A stretch of DNA of 64,000 nucleotides from Lachnospiraceae bacterium (GTDB lineage: Bacteria > Bacillota > Clostridia > Lachnospirales > Lachnospiraceae): positions 1 through 64,000 of the forward strand of contig SVEK01000011.1 of NCBI GenBank assembly GCA_015057405.1. The letters run 5' to 3'. Below the pieces are notes generated by a model. It searched no databases, was not told the origin of the DNA, and worked only from the letters and a program-made list of their open reading frames with translations. Of this stretch, positions 19,625-29,526 are shown in pieces. How positions within the stretch are numbered: the stretch's first letter is position 1; every line of letters starts with the position of its first letter. The position numbers and the translations under genes were made by a program.

Positions 19625-20707
19625 CTACTTATCGCCACTATACTGCTTAAGTAAATCATAATCCATCTTTATTCTGTTATCCATAGTTTTCATAACATCG
19701 TATATTTGTACCTCGCTGTAAACTATATCACTTGACAGGTCAAGAACTTCATTGTTATCAAAGCAAAGCACTATAGGCCTCATTATGGACTCTTTATTTT
19801 CAGTAATAACAAGTCCCTTTTTCTTATTAGCAAGTTCAACACATACTCCCGGAGTCATTATGTTAATACTCCTGATAAGTGCATTAACAGCCTTCGGACT
19901 ATATCTTCTCTCACGATCCATAAGTTCTCTTATTGCCATTATCTCTGATGTAGGTTCAGTATAAGATGTCATCGCAGTCAGCTTGTCATATGTATGAGCC
20001 ACATACAATATGTTAATTGCATCATCATCAGACAAAGTTGAATTACCTTTTTCTTCTTCAATCAAACACTCATGAAGCTTCAAAACATTTTGTTTAAGAG
20101 TTACATCAAAATCAAGTTTCTGAATAACATCATTTACATTTTTTCTAACTAACATTTTCTGATTCAAATCAAGTTCCGCAAGGTGATTGAACTCACCGTT
20201 AATCATAAGCTGTCCAACATCATGGAGAACAGCAGCTTTAACTGCATTAATCTGGACACTCAGAGGCACTTTCATAGCATTACACATCATAGCAGTAAGA
20301 ATAGCAACATTTAACGAATGCTTATATACATAATCATCAGCACTTCGCAAGTTCTGAACAAAGTTAATCTTTCTGTCAAGTCTTCCGTAATTTTTGATTA
20401 TTACATTAACAAGCCAGTCAAGCGTCTTAGGTTCTTTTCCAGCTGCAATAAGTTTAAGGTCATCCCTTATACTAAATACGGATACAGTCTGAAATCTCTC
20501 AAACTGTATATCATCCTCTGTCATTGGTGGCAATGGCTCTGCAGGCTCTAGTATATATAGTCCGAACAACCCAAAGTTCTTAACACCGTATATACTTTGA
20601 GCAGTCAGTTTACTATTCCTGTCATGAAGGAGAACACCACTTTTATTGTAAATAGGCTTACCAAGTCGCATTCCCGGTTTAAGATCATCAACCCTAACAA
20701 ATAACAT
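19625..20707 (-). CDS. HD-domain protein, HD-GYP-like with lost GYP motif
   Basis: 360 residues. The N-terminal part (about 1-95, VDDLKPGMRLGKPIYN) resembles the DUF3391-like region found before HD-GYP domains. The middle carries an HD phosphohydrolase core: YKHSLNVAILTAMM, then AAVLHDVGQLMI near residue 188, and AHTYDKLTAMTSYTEP near residue 260. The expected HHExxDGxGYP stretch is replaced by LHECLIEEEKGN, so cyclic-di-GMP hydrolysis is doubtful. ATG overlaps the glgB stop (TAATG), and its ribosome site lies inside glgB. This puts it in the pgm-glgB operon and hints at a regulatory link with glycogen synthesis. Confidence 0.75.
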   Translation of the reverse strand: MLFVRVDDLKPGMRLGKPIYNKSGVLLHDRNSKLTAQSIYGVKNFGLFGLYILEPAEPLPPMTEDDIQFERFQTVSVFSIRDDLKLIAAGKEPKTLDWLVNVIIKNYGRLDRKINFVQNLRSADDYVYKHSLNVAILTAMMCNAMKVPLSVQINAVKAAVLHDVGQLMINGEFNHLAELDLNQKMLVRKNVNDVIQKLDFDVTLKQNVLKLHECLIEEEKGNSTLSDDDAINILYVAHTYDKLTAMTSYTEPTSEIMAIRELMDRERRYSPKAVNALIRSINIMTPGVCVELANKKKGLVITENKESIMRPIVLCFDNNEVLDLSSDIVYSEVQIYDVMKTMDNRIKMDYDLLKQYSGDK

Positions 20708-22935
20708 TATAATTCCTCCTTGTAATTGAATCTGAAAATCATTGTTGACAGTGGCGGAACATCTAACTCAATTGAGTAATCCTTTCCATCACACGGAACC
20801 TTCTTTGCCTTTACCGACTTTTGAACTTCTATCCCTTTGCCACCATACTGTTCATCGTCCGAATTAAGCATAAGTGAGTAAGTTCCTCTGCACGGAACTC
20901 CAATCCGATATTTTTCATGAAGTACCGGAACAAAATTACATACGAACAGTAACTGACGCCCCGGTGTTGACCCTCGTCTTATATAGGCAACAGTGCTGTT
21001 TTCATTGTCATCACAGGTCATCCATTCAAACCCCATAGGATCACAATCATTATAATATAACGCGTCATATTCGCAATATAATTTATTCAAATCTTTTACA
21101 TATTTATGAAGTGATTTATGCTCAGGATATTCCAAAAGGTTCCAGTCCAACTCTCTTGCTTCACTCCATTCTCTGGTCTGTCCAAACTCCTGTCCCATAA
21201 ACAAAAGTTTCTTACCCGGATGACCATACATAAATCCGTATGCAGTTCTCAAATTAGCCATTTTATCCGGTAAATCTCCCGGCATTTTATATATCATTGA
21301 CGCTTTTCCATGAACAACTTCATCATGAGAAAGAACCAGCACAAAATTTTCACTATATGCATACATCATGCTAAAACATAGTTTACCATGGTTACCGGAG
21401 CGAAACAAGGGATCCATTTTCATATATTCAAGGAAATCATTCATCCATCCCATGTTCCATTTAAACATAAATCCGAGTCCCGAAAAATCAACAGGGGCAG
21501 TTACACCGGCCCATGCCGTAGATTCTTCAGCAATAATATATACCCCCGGAACTTCCTTCGGAACTACAGTATTAAGTTTACCAAACAATCGGATAGCATC
21601 GCGGTTTTCATTACTGCCGTCAGGATTAGGAAGCCATTCTCCATCCCGCTTACCATAATCCAGATACAACATCGAAGCTACCGCATCAACTCTCAGTCCA
21701 TCTATATGATATTCTTTTGTCCAAAACAACGCATTTGCAATCAGAAAATTGCTGACTTCATTGCGGGAATAGTTAAAAATATATGTCCCCCAGTCAGGAT
21801 GTTCTCCTCTTCTCGTATCGGGATGCTCATACAACGGTGTTCCGTCAAACTTTCCAAGCCCATGTTCATCTCTTGGGAAATGAGCCGGAACCCAGTCAAG
21901 AATTACTTCTATTCCAAGACTGTGCATATGGTCTACAAAAAACTTAAAATCATCCGGAGTTCCGTACCTGCTTGTAGGCGCATAATAACCTGTAACCTGA
22001 TAACCCCAGGAGCCATCAAACGGATATTCCGCAACTCCCATAAGTTCAACATGGGTATACTTCATTTTCTTAAGATATGCCCCAAGTTCCTTTGCCAGTT
22101 CTCTATAAGTATAAAATCCGTCCTCACTACCGTCATCATGTTTTTTCCACGACCCCAAATGACACTCATATATTGTCATAGGCATGCGACGACGGGTTTC
22201 CCTGTCAATCTTGCTTCTTTTATCAATCCATTCGGAATCATTCCATTTGAATTTATTAATATCATAAACAACCGAAGCATTGTCCGGACGAATCTGAGCA
22301 TAATTTGCATACGGATCCGCCTTAAACAATGTACTTCCATCTGCTGACGTTATTTTATATTTGTATATTGCGCCTTCTAAAACTCCCGGTATAAACAATT
22401 CGAATATGCCGGACTTTTCAAGACGTCGCATCTGATGGAGACTTCCATCCCACATATTAAAGTCACCAACTACACTTACACCTTGTGCATTAGGTGCCCA
22501 CACCGCAAACAAAACTCCCATCGAGCCATTACATTCCATAATGTGAGCTCCCAGTTTGTTATATATTTCCCGGTGATTCCCTTCAGCAAAAAGATATCTG
22601 TCAAACTCTCCAATAAATGATGGAAATGAGTACGGGTCTACGTAAGATACAATATCATCCTCACTATACATTACATTAACTGTATATTCGCTAATTTTAC
22701 CCTTTTTAATGTAAAGGGCAAACAAACCTTTGTCATCAACCCTTTCCATCTCATACTCATCACCATTTGTCTTATCGATAATACTCACATGAACAGCCAT
22801 AGGCCTATACACTGTTATTATCTGTCCTCGACCACACCTGCGAATACCCAAAAAATCATGCGGATTATCGCATTTTTGCTCCAACAAATCATTATATAGC
22901 TGCCAATCCAAACACTGCCTAAGCTTGTCTGTCAT
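20707..22935 (-). CDS. glgB: 1,4-alpha-glucan branching enzyme
   Basis: 742 residues, typical GlgB length. It introduces alpha-1,6 branches into glycogen. Order: N-terminal beta-sandwich, a CBM48 domain (VWAPNAQGVSVVGDFNMWDG, near residues 140-160), the GH13 barrel, and a C-terminal beta domain. Catalytic residues are visible in DGLRVDAVASMLYLDY (nucleophile Asp), IIAEESTAW (acid/base Glu) and LVLSHDEVVHGK (third Asp). ATG has GGGAG eight bases upstream. It follows pgm by 35 bases and couples to the HD gene. Confidence 0.97.
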   Translation of the reverse strand: MTDKLRQCLDWQLYNDLLEQKCDNPHDFLGIRRCGRGQIITVYRPMAVHVSIIDKTNGDEYEMERVDDKGLFALYIKKGKISEYTVNVMYSEDDIVSYVDPYSFPSFIGEFDRYLFAEGNHREIYNKLGAHIMECNGSMGVLFAVWAPNAQGVSVVGDFNMWDGSLHQMRRLEKSGIFELFIPGVLEGAIYKYKITSADGSTLFKADPYANYAQIRPDNASVVYDINKFKWNDSEWIDKRSKIDRETRRRMPMTIYECHLGSWKKHDDGSEDGFYTYRELAKELGAYLKKMKYTHVELMGVAEYPFDGSWGYQVTGYYAPTSRYGTPDDFKFFVDHMHSLGIEVILDWVPAHFPRDEHGLGKFDGTPLYEHPDTRRGEHPDWGTYIFNYSRNEVSNFLIANALFWTKEYHIDGLRVDAVASMLYLDYGKRDGEWLPNPDGSNENRDAIRLFGKLNTVVPKEVPGVYIIAEESTAWAGVTAPVDFSGLGFMFKWNMGWMNDFLEYMKMDPLFRSGNHGKLCFSMMYAYSENFVLVLSHDEVVHGKASMIYKMPGDLPDKMANLRTAYGFMYGHPGKKLLFMGQEFGQTREWSEARELDWNLLEYPEHKSLHKYVKDLNKLYCEYDALYYNDCDPMGFEWMTCDDNENSTVAYIRRGSTPGRQLLFVCNFVPVLHEKYRIGVPCRGTYSLMLNSDDEQYGGKGIEVQKSVKAKKVPCDGKDYSIELDVPPLSTMIFRFNYKEEL

Positions 22936-22970
22936 GCCAACAACTCCCTTCCTTCGGGCAACTTACAAAA

Positions 22971-24707
22971 TCAGTTAACCGCCTTTTCTATAAGCTCCAT
23001 AACTGCCTTCTTAAAATCATCTGATTTAAGACGCGCATCTTCCATATCTTCTCCAACAACACCAAAATAAAACTTAACCTTTGGCTCAGTTCCCGATGGT
23101 CTTACACACATCCAAACTCCATCACCCATATCATAATACAGAACATCAGACACAGGAAGACCGGTCGGCACCACTTCATTGGTTTCCATATCGGTTATTG
23201 TGTTATTCTTATAATCCCGAACACTAACTACCTTATAATTGCCAACCTGCTTAGGCGGCATCTCTCTAAAACTCTTCATAATATTTTGAATCTTCATAAG
23301 ACCTTCACGGCCTTCAAATGATATTGCCTTAACTTCATCTCTGTAATATCCGTATCTGTCATACATTGCAATCATTGCATCCCACAACGTCATATTTTTT
23401 GTCTTATAATATGCTGCAGCCTCACACAATTTCATCGTAGCAACAATAGCATCCTTATCCCTTGCATGGGTTCCTACAAGACATCCGTAACTCTCTTCAA
23501 AACCGAAAAGATACTTACCCTCTCCTGTAGTTTCAAACTTAAGCATCTGCTGTCCTATATACTTAAATCCCGTAAGAACTTCAATAAGGTCTACATCATA
23601 GTATGCAGCAATTGCATCTGCCATATTAGTTGATACAATAGTTTTAATTAGCTTTCCATCTTTTGGCAGTCCTTCAGTTTCCTTTCGCTGACCGATTTCA
23701 TAGTCTCCAATAAGACATCCTGACATATTGCCTGTCAAAGTAATATATTCGCCTGTACTTGAATCTTTAACATAAACACCAAGTCTGTCTGCATCAGGGT
23801 CAGTCGCCAGAACAAGGTCAGCATCTTTTTCCTTTGCCAACTTAAGTGCCAATTCAAATGCCTCCTCAGCCTCCGGATTAGGATAGCTGACTGTAGGGAA
23901 ATCTCCGTCAGGTAATTCCTGCTCAGATACAATATACACATTTTCAAAACCTAATTCTTTAAGAATTCTTCTGACAGGAATATTACCGGTTCCGTGTAGC
24001 GGTGTATATACAATCTTAATATCCTTGCCGACTTTCTCAATACAATCCTTACGGATAATAAGCTTCTTAAGTTCTTCCATATACGCATCGTCAATATCCT
24101 GACCTATAACCTCATAAAGACCCGCCTCCTTTGCAGCGTCCTTATCCATTGATTTAATCAAAGAATAATCTGTTATGGCTTTAACTTTGTCCATAATTCC
24201 AGTATCATGCGGCGGAGTAATCTGCGCACCGTCTTCCCAATATACCTTGTAACCATTATATTCCGGCGGATTGTGACTTGCAGTTATATTAATACCTGCT
24301 ATACAACCACACTTTCTTACAGCATAAGAAAGCTCAGGAGTCGGTCTCAAACTCTCAAATACATATGCCTTAATTCCGTTTGCCGCAAGACAAAGCGCAG
24401 CGGCATCTGCAAATTCAGGAGACATTCTTCTGGAATCGTATGCTATGGCAACTCCCTTTTTTTCGCCTCCCATTGAAATGATATAATCTGCAAGACCCTG
24501 TGAAGCCTTGCCCACCGTATATATATTCATTCTGTTGGTTCCTGCTCCGATAATACCGCGAAGTCCTGCGGTTCCGAATTCAAGTTCCTTATAAAATCTT
24601 TCCTGAATTTCCTTGTCATCTCCGGCAATAGCTCTAAGCTCATCCTTGGTCTGCTCATCAAAACAATCGCTCGAAAGCCATTCGTCGTACATCTCCTTGT
24701 ATCCCAT
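22971..24707 (-). CDS. Phosphoglucomutase (alpha-PGM / phosphomannomutase family)
   Basis: 578 residues from the ATG at 24707, preferred because AGGAGG sits nine bases upstream of it and nothing suitable precedes the track start. It interconverts glucose-6-P and glucose-1-P, feeding GlgC. The active-site serine loop is NITASHNPPEYNGYK near residue 140, the metal loop ATDPDADRLG near residue 300, the sugar-binding loop GFEESYGCL near residue 400, and the phosphate-binding RPSGTEPKVK near the C-terminus. Length and motifs match the PgcA type in Bacillus. It is the first gene of the pgm-glgB-HD operon. Confidence 0.94.
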   Translation of the reverse strand: MGYKEMYDEWLSSDCFDEQTKDELRAIAGDDKEIQERFYKELEFGTAGLRGIIGAGTNRMNIYTVGKASQGLADYIISMGGEKKGVAIAYDSRRMSPEFADAAALCLAANGIKAYVFESLRPTPELSYAVRKCGCIAGINITASHNPPEYNGYKVYWEDGAQITPPHDTGIMDKVKAITDYSLIKSMDKDAAKEAGLYEVIGQDIDDAYMEELKKLIIRKDCIEKVGKDIKIVYTPLHGTGNIPVRRILKELGFENVYIVSEQELPDGDFPTVSYPNPEAEEAFELALKLAKEKDADLVLATDPDADRLGVYVKDSSTGEYITLTGNMSGCLIGDYEIGQRKETEGLPKDGKLIKTIVSTNMADAIAAYYDVDLIEVLTGFKYIGQQMLKFETTGEGKYLFGFEESYGCLVGTHARDKDAIVATMKLCEAAAYYKTKNMTLWDAMIAMYDRYGYYRDEVKAISFEGREGLMKIQNIMKSFREMPPKQVGNYKVVSVRDYKNNTITDMETNEVVPTGLPVSDVLYYDMGDGVWMCVRPSGTEPKVKFYFGVVGEDMEDARLKSDDFKKAVMELIEKAVN

Positions 24708-24827
24708 AATCCGTATCCTCCTATTATATGATGTGTATTTCACTATATTTATATCGTTTAAGATATTGCAATATATAATATTCGCAATAAAATACCAAAA
24801 TTAATAATCACTTATATTGCCATGCAA

Positions 24828-26249
24828 TTAATTTCCCTTATCAAGATTCGGGAACTTCCAGGTAATATCCTGTCCGTCATCAGGTATTACTATCGTAAAA
24901 CTTTTAGTAATATACCCATTTTTGCTTAAGGTTACAACCTGCGTACCAATCTGCTTAGGGAAAGCACTCGGCACAATACCTTTATATTCACCGTTAAGAT
25001 AAATCTCTGCTCCGGCAGGTTCGCTTACAGTTATTGTATGAGCCTTATCATATACAATTTCTGACTTGCTTACACCTGTATTGTCGGTGGCTGTTACCGT
25101 TGATTCGGAAGGCTTGTTAGTAACTGACGGTTGTTCATCCAAATCGCCAAAATCGGAATCATCAAAGTCCGAATCATCAAAATCCGAATCGTCACTATCG
25201 TAATCATCATTGTCGAAATCGTCATCATCGAGCAATTCATCATCCCATGCATCTACCTGTTCCTCAGCCAAGTCTATCACAACCGTAGGATTAGGCGACT
25301 TAACATCAAGAATTCCCGAATAAGAATTATATCCCGTAAGAATAACTTCAATGCTGTGTTCTCCGTAATTGAGAAGCACCGGTTTAGAAAAATCCGTAAG
25401 TTTTCCGTTAACGTACAAATCTGCACCAACCGGAGTCACCTTAAAAATAACTTCTCCCTTATTCTCCGGAAGCTGCTTGTATTCCGACATATCAAATACT
25501 GTTTCCTGATTACGTTTAACTTCGATGCTGTGACTGCCTACAAGTTCACCATTACGCATGGTCACATCATATGTGCCTTCCGGAACAACAACCAGCATGT
25601 CTTCCGTTATAGGCTGATTAAGAGTATATCCCACAAAAATAGTTCCGCCAATAAAATCATCATATGAAGAAGGTCTAATATAACCATGCCCTTTTTCTAC
25701 GACAATAGAATAAATCTTTTTGCCTATTCCGTATGCTTTCAGCTTGTCCACCGGATTAAGATTCATCAGATTAGAAATCGCGCCCTCATCCATTATCAAA
25801 AGCTTGCTGTCATACTGATAATTATTATCAGCTATTTTAAAAATAAACTTCTGTTCATCATAAGACCAATTGACAATATTGTTATAACACCAACTGTCAG
25901 CACCGGGTTCTATAGTAATACCCTTCATCGTTTCAGCATCATAAACTACATCTAACAACATTCCCACGCTTAATGATGCAAGTGTGGTCAGCGTCTTGTC
26001 TCCTTTATATATACCGGTATCTCCTTTAATACTAACCGTTACTTCAGTATTATAGTTAAGATTAAGCAATGTTATGGATGAATCTGCTTCATTCACAGAC
26101 ACGAGAACCCCCGTGAATGAAGCATCATTTGCCACAATATCCACAGGCTCACTGCTATTTACCGGCGTCTCCTCAGAATTATTGCCACAAGCTGCAACCA
26201 AAAGCATCAAAACACATATAATTCCGGTCAAATAAATACGTCTAAACAT
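24828..26249 (-). CDS. PEGA-domain lipoprotein
   Basis: 473 residues. It has a lipoprotein signal peptide with lipobox LLVAAC (Cys near residue 21). The N-terminal half is beta-rich and unassigned. Two PEGA domains follow: one near residues 265-325 (KVTPVGADLYVNGKLT ... YGEHSIEVILTGY) and one at the C-terminus (SEPAGAEIYLNGEYKG ... LSKNGYITKSF). Between them is an Asp/Ser linker of about 50 residues made of DDSDFDDSDF units, likely flexible or calcium-binding. PEGA domains are surface modules often near the cell wall. No enzymatic motif is visible. It appears to be a single gene. Confidence 0.82.
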   Translation of the reverse strand: MFRRIYLTGIICVLMLLVAACGNNSEETPVNSSEPVDIVANDASFTGVLVSVNEADSSITLLNLNYNTEVTVSIKGDTGIYKGDKTLTTLASLSVGMLLDVVYDAETMKGITIEPGADSWCYNNIVNWSYDEQKFIFKIADNNYQYDSKLLIMDEGAISNLMNLNPVDKLKAYGIGKKIYSIVVEKGHGYIRPSSYDDFIGGTIFVGYTLNQPITEDMLVVVPEGTYDVTMRNGELVGSHSIEVKRNQETVFDMSEYKQLPENKGEVIFKVTPVGADLYVNGKLTDFSKPVLLNYGEHSIEVILTGYNSYSGILDVKSPNPTVVIDLAEEQVDAWDDELLDDDDFDNDDYDSDDSDFDDSDFDDSDFGDLDEQPSVTNKPSESTVTATDNTGVSKSEIVYDKAHTITVSEPAGAEIYLNGEYKGIVPSAFPKQIGTQVVTLSKNGYITKSFTIVIPDDGQDITWKFPNLDKGN

Positions 26250-26288
26250 CCTCGCCGGTCACTCTCCTTTTGGTATGCCCATTAATGA

Positions 26289-27302
26289 TTACATTATATC
26301 AAAATTCAAACTCTCTTTCAACAGTTCACTCTTTACAAATTTTTCCCTATTTTCTTTTTGAATGCATAACATATTAAGCTTCTCCATATTCTTTGCAGAT
26401 ATCCATGTTTTCTTGCTATTCATGTAGCAACTGGCAAGCTTCCAGAACTTTTCAGGATACAAAAGAAGCATGGCAAGAACCCTTCGTTCTTCTTCCGATA
26501 ATTCTATTACACTACGATACCCTATGAGCACCGCATTCCCATATTCACCGTCCCATTCATTTTTTTCCATTACTTTTCTCAGGAAATAATATAAATCCAT
26601 TAACTGAAGTCCGTAAGAGCATTTCTCAAATACAGTTGTTGCAACGTAATTGTCACACATTATTATATTATGATATGTATACGAACCGTGCATCACATCT
26701 TTTCCGGCCACTGCTCCCGCCCACATACCCTGAAGGTTGCTCCCTTCAAGCCATGCAAGTACTTTTTCTGCATTGTCACAATATTCAGGAAATGCCTTGA
26801 GTAGTTCAAGTTCATACCGGTTCTTTTCTTTTCTTCCTTTAAGATACTTTCTTATATGTCTCAATTCTGCATTGTGTTTTCTGAAACTTGCTATAACATC
26901 CTGTCCACCGGCATATGTCGTCCCTTCATTAGTCTCAACACATTTCAGGCAATCATGCATTGCCGCCATATTCTCTGCAGCAAGACGAATCTCATTTTTG
27001 TCTCTTATGTTACATTCATTCCCTGTATACCAATCCCGTATAACATACCTGATTCCGTTAGATGCAATAGAACTGATATTGCCGTCTTTGTTCAGGCAAA
27101 ACGAATCCACATGTTTAAATCCTTCTTTTACAAGTCTTGATTTTATCATATGCTCCCACATCAATCTTCCGGCAGACGTTCCGGTTTCCTTTATAATTTT
27201 ACAACCATCATCGGTATCTAACAGACTCCCGCCGCGAACTCTCGATTTCCCATACACTTCAAATGAATACTGTTCAAAAATTTCTTCGTACCTATCCTCC
27301 AA
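26289..27302 (-). CDS. CotS-family spore coat-like protein (kinase-fold)
   Basis: 337 residues from a TTG start at 27302 with AGGAGG seven bases upstream. The fold pattern is that of CotS/YutH spore coat proteins, related to aminoglycoside phosphotransferases. It has a lobe with SLLDTDDGCKIIKET, then a loop HGSYTYHNIIM near residue 207, where kinases have HGDxxxxN. The catalytic Asp is therefore replaced by Ser. The partner metal site is also not evident (VFEKCSYGLQLMDLYYFLRK instead of IDFD). I infer a structural, non-catalytic role in spores. Assignment is by pattern only. Confidence 0.72.
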   Translation of the reverse strand: MEDRYEEIFEQYSFEVYGKSRVRGGSLLDTDDGCKIIKETGTSAGRLMWEHMIKSRLVKEGFKHVDSFCLNKDGNISSIASNGIRYVIRDWYTGNECNIRDKNEIRLAAENMAAMHDCLKCVETNEGTTYAGGQDVIASFRKHNAELRHIRKYLKGRKEKNRYELELLKAFPEYCDNAEKVLAWLEGSNLQGMWAGAVAGKDVMHGSYTYHNIIMCDNYVATTVFEKCSYGLQLMDLYYFLRKVMEKNEWDGEYGNAVLIGYRSVIELSEEERRVLAMLLLYPEKFWKLASCYMNSKKTWISAKNMEKLNMLCIQKENREKFVKSELLKESLNFDIM

Positions 27303-27452
27303 CTTACGTCCTCCTCATTTTTACATTGATTACTTCATGTGTCTTGTTCAATACTATGAAATAAAAACAATATTCATTCCGAATTATTGTTCTTAAATTA
27401 ATCTTTCTCTAATATCAATAGCTATAGATAAAATATATTGTCGGAGAAATCT

Positions 27453-29282
27453 ATGTTAAATTTTGTTAAGCAGCATTTGAATAAAATACATCCGGTTAGA
27501 CAACATTTGCCTAAATTACATTTTTTTAACACAATAAAAACAAGAAAATATAAAGGCATAGCTAAACTTCGTCCGGCAATGCTGTGTCTGACAATGGTGT
27601 TATTGACAACATCCTGCAGTTGTCAGCAATACGACCACAATGCCGACAAAGCTTTTACCGCATTGTGTGACGAAATATTTGTCGACATGGTTCAATCAGA
27701 TGCAATAACTCTTAACTATACGCTCTCCAATCCCAAAGCATTCGGAATAACAAACAGCACCCACACCCTTGGAAGATATAGTGAAGATGCCATTTTATCC
27801 GGTTGTTCATACTACGAAAACAAACTTCAACTCCTTCAAAACATAAGTTATCCTTCCCTTAACGAGGACAACAAACTTACATATGACACTCTATTTGGAG
27901 TTCTTGATGCTTATCTTGATATGGCACCGTATACTTTGTACACAGAACCGCTTTCTCCGGTAACAGGAATCCATGCGAATCTTCCGGTTCTTCTTTCTGA
28001 GTACCATTTTTATAATGTAGTATCAATCAGCGAATACTTTTGTATATTGAAAAATGTACCGGATTATTTTAACCAGATAATTGAATTTGAGAAAAAAAAG
28101 AAAGCAAACGGACTGTTCATGGGAACAACTACAGCCAAAAAAATCATAGCCCAGTGCCACGAATTCATAAAAGAACCTGAAAACAACTTATTAATTCAGG
28201 TATTTGCCGATAATATAACCCCCCTTAATCTGAGCACCTCCGACAAAGAATCTTATATCAAAGAAAATGAATTTCTTATAAAAGAAAACATTATCCCGGC
28301 ATACCAAAATATAATTGACAGCCTGTCATCTCTTATCGGTTCCGAAAACAAACCGTGCACACCGTTATGTAATTTCCCAAAAGGTAAAGAATATTACACC
28401 ACTTTAGTCCGCATGGAAACCGGTTCTTCTCTGAGTATTCCGAAAATGAAGCTACTGCTGGAAAAATCTTTAACTGACTGTCATGAATCTGTTGCCGCTA
28501 TTTTAAAAGATAACCCAAACATTATTAATGAACTCTCTAACACAACCCTTTACTCCAAAAAGCCCGCAGAAATTATTGAATATCTCAAAAACAACATACT
28601 TAATAAATATCCGCCATTACCGAAAAGTACCGGTAACCTTAACATCAAATACGTGCACCCCTCTCTGGAAAACACGTTAAGCCCTGCAATGTACATAACA
28701 CCGCCCATTGACTGCACCACATCTGATAATATATATATTAACAGAGCCTGCCTCAATGATTCTTCAATGTTTACCACACTTGCACATGAAGGATATCCCG
28801 GTCATCTTTATCAAACCAATTATTTTATGCTTACCAATCCGCATCCTATAAGATTATTGCTGAGTTTCCCGGGATATTCAGAAGGTTTTGCCACCTACGC
28901 AGAACTCTATTCATATTCCATTGCAGGAATTGATACCACCCGGGCAACCGTTCTTCGAAACAATAAACTTACCGCGCTATGTATATACAGTCTTATAGAT
29001 ATTGGCATACACCACTACGGCTGGTCTTACGGTGACTGCGCAAATTTTCTCAAGAAAAACGGAATTACAGATAAAGCAATTACACATGAAATATATTTTA
29101 CAATCATCGAAGAACCTTCTTTATATTTAAAATATACTATCGGCTGTCTGGAATTCATAACACTTGAAAATAACTATAAGGATACCCTTGGTACATCCTA
29201 CGACCCTGTTGAATTTCATAAGTTGATACTCGAAACAGGTCCAACCGGCTTTGAAATATTATCAGACAAAATTAATCCATAA
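27453..29282 (+). CDS. DUF885-family putative lipoprotein peptidase-like
   Basis: 609 residues from the ATG at 27453, which has CGGAG six bases upstream. The track frame begins at an upstream TTG. After a long basic N-terminus (about 45 residues) comes a hydrophobic stretch MLCLTMVLLTTSC with a lipobox-like LTTSC, suggesting membrane anchoring outside the cell. The C-terminal half carries TTLAHEGYPGHLYQT near residue 450. This matches the HExxxGH motif of DUF885 proteins, which look like metallopeptidases, and later SEGFATYAELY supplies a possible third ligand. The substrate is unknown. It stands alone between the CotS-like gene (divergent) and pckA. Confidence 0.83.
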   Translation: MLNFVKQHLNKIHPVRQHLPKLHFFNTIKTRKYKGIAKLRPAMLCLTMVLLTTSCSCQQYDHNADKAFTALCDEIFVDMVQSDAITLNYTLSNPKAFGITNSTHTLGRYSEDAILSGCSYYENKLQLLQNISYPSLNEDNKLTYDTLFGVLDAYLDMAPYTLYTEPLSPVTGIHANLPVLLSEYHFYNVVSISEYFCILKNVPDYFNQIIEFEKKKKANGLFMGTTTAKKIIAQCHEFIKEPENNLLIQVFADNITPLNLSTSDKESYIKENEFLIKENIIPAYQNIIDSLSSLIGSENKPCTPLCNFPKGKEYYTTLVRMETGSSLSIPKMKLLLEKSLTDCHESVAAILKDNPNIINELSNTTLYSKKPAEIIEYLKNNILNKYPPLPKSTGNLNIKYVHPSLENTLSPAMYITPPIDCTTSDNIYINRACLNDSSMFTTLAHEGYPGHLYQTNYFMLTNPHPIRLLLSFPGYSEGFATYAELYSYSIAGIDTTRATVLRNNKLTALCIYSLIDIGIHHYGWSYGDCANFLKKNGITDKAITHEIYFTIIEEPSLYLKYTIGCLEFITLENNYKDTLGTSYDPVEFHKLILETGPTGFEILSDKINP

Positions 29283-29384
29283 GCACCAACATGCCAAAAC
29301 GAATGGTTTTACTTTACAAAATAACGAAGCTATAATGTTTATAAATATAATAAATATAAAAATGTTATATAAAACTATTTTTAG

Positions 29385-29413
29385 TTGACTTTTACTTCTT
29401 TAATCCATATAAT
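29385..29413 (+). promoter_or_regulatory. pckA promoter
   Basis: TTGACT (29385-29390), 17-base spacer, TATAAT (29408-29413), preceded by about 50 bases of nearly pure A/T. The leader to ATG is about 105 bases and ends in AGGAGG. I see no riboswitch fold in it. Confidence 0.8.
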
Positions 29414-29526
29414 AAGGACAAGATTGGGCATTTGTTAGTTTGTTAAATAATTAACTATCCTAATTATTTGTAACTATACTTATGCTCTGATTTTTAACAG
29501 ATTATATTTATAGGAGGTTTTTCATA

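Noticed and set aside
21388-22347. 319-residue plus-strand ORF opposite glgB
   Set aside because: Antisense shadow of a clear enzyme gene, no domain, odd composition, no ribosome site.
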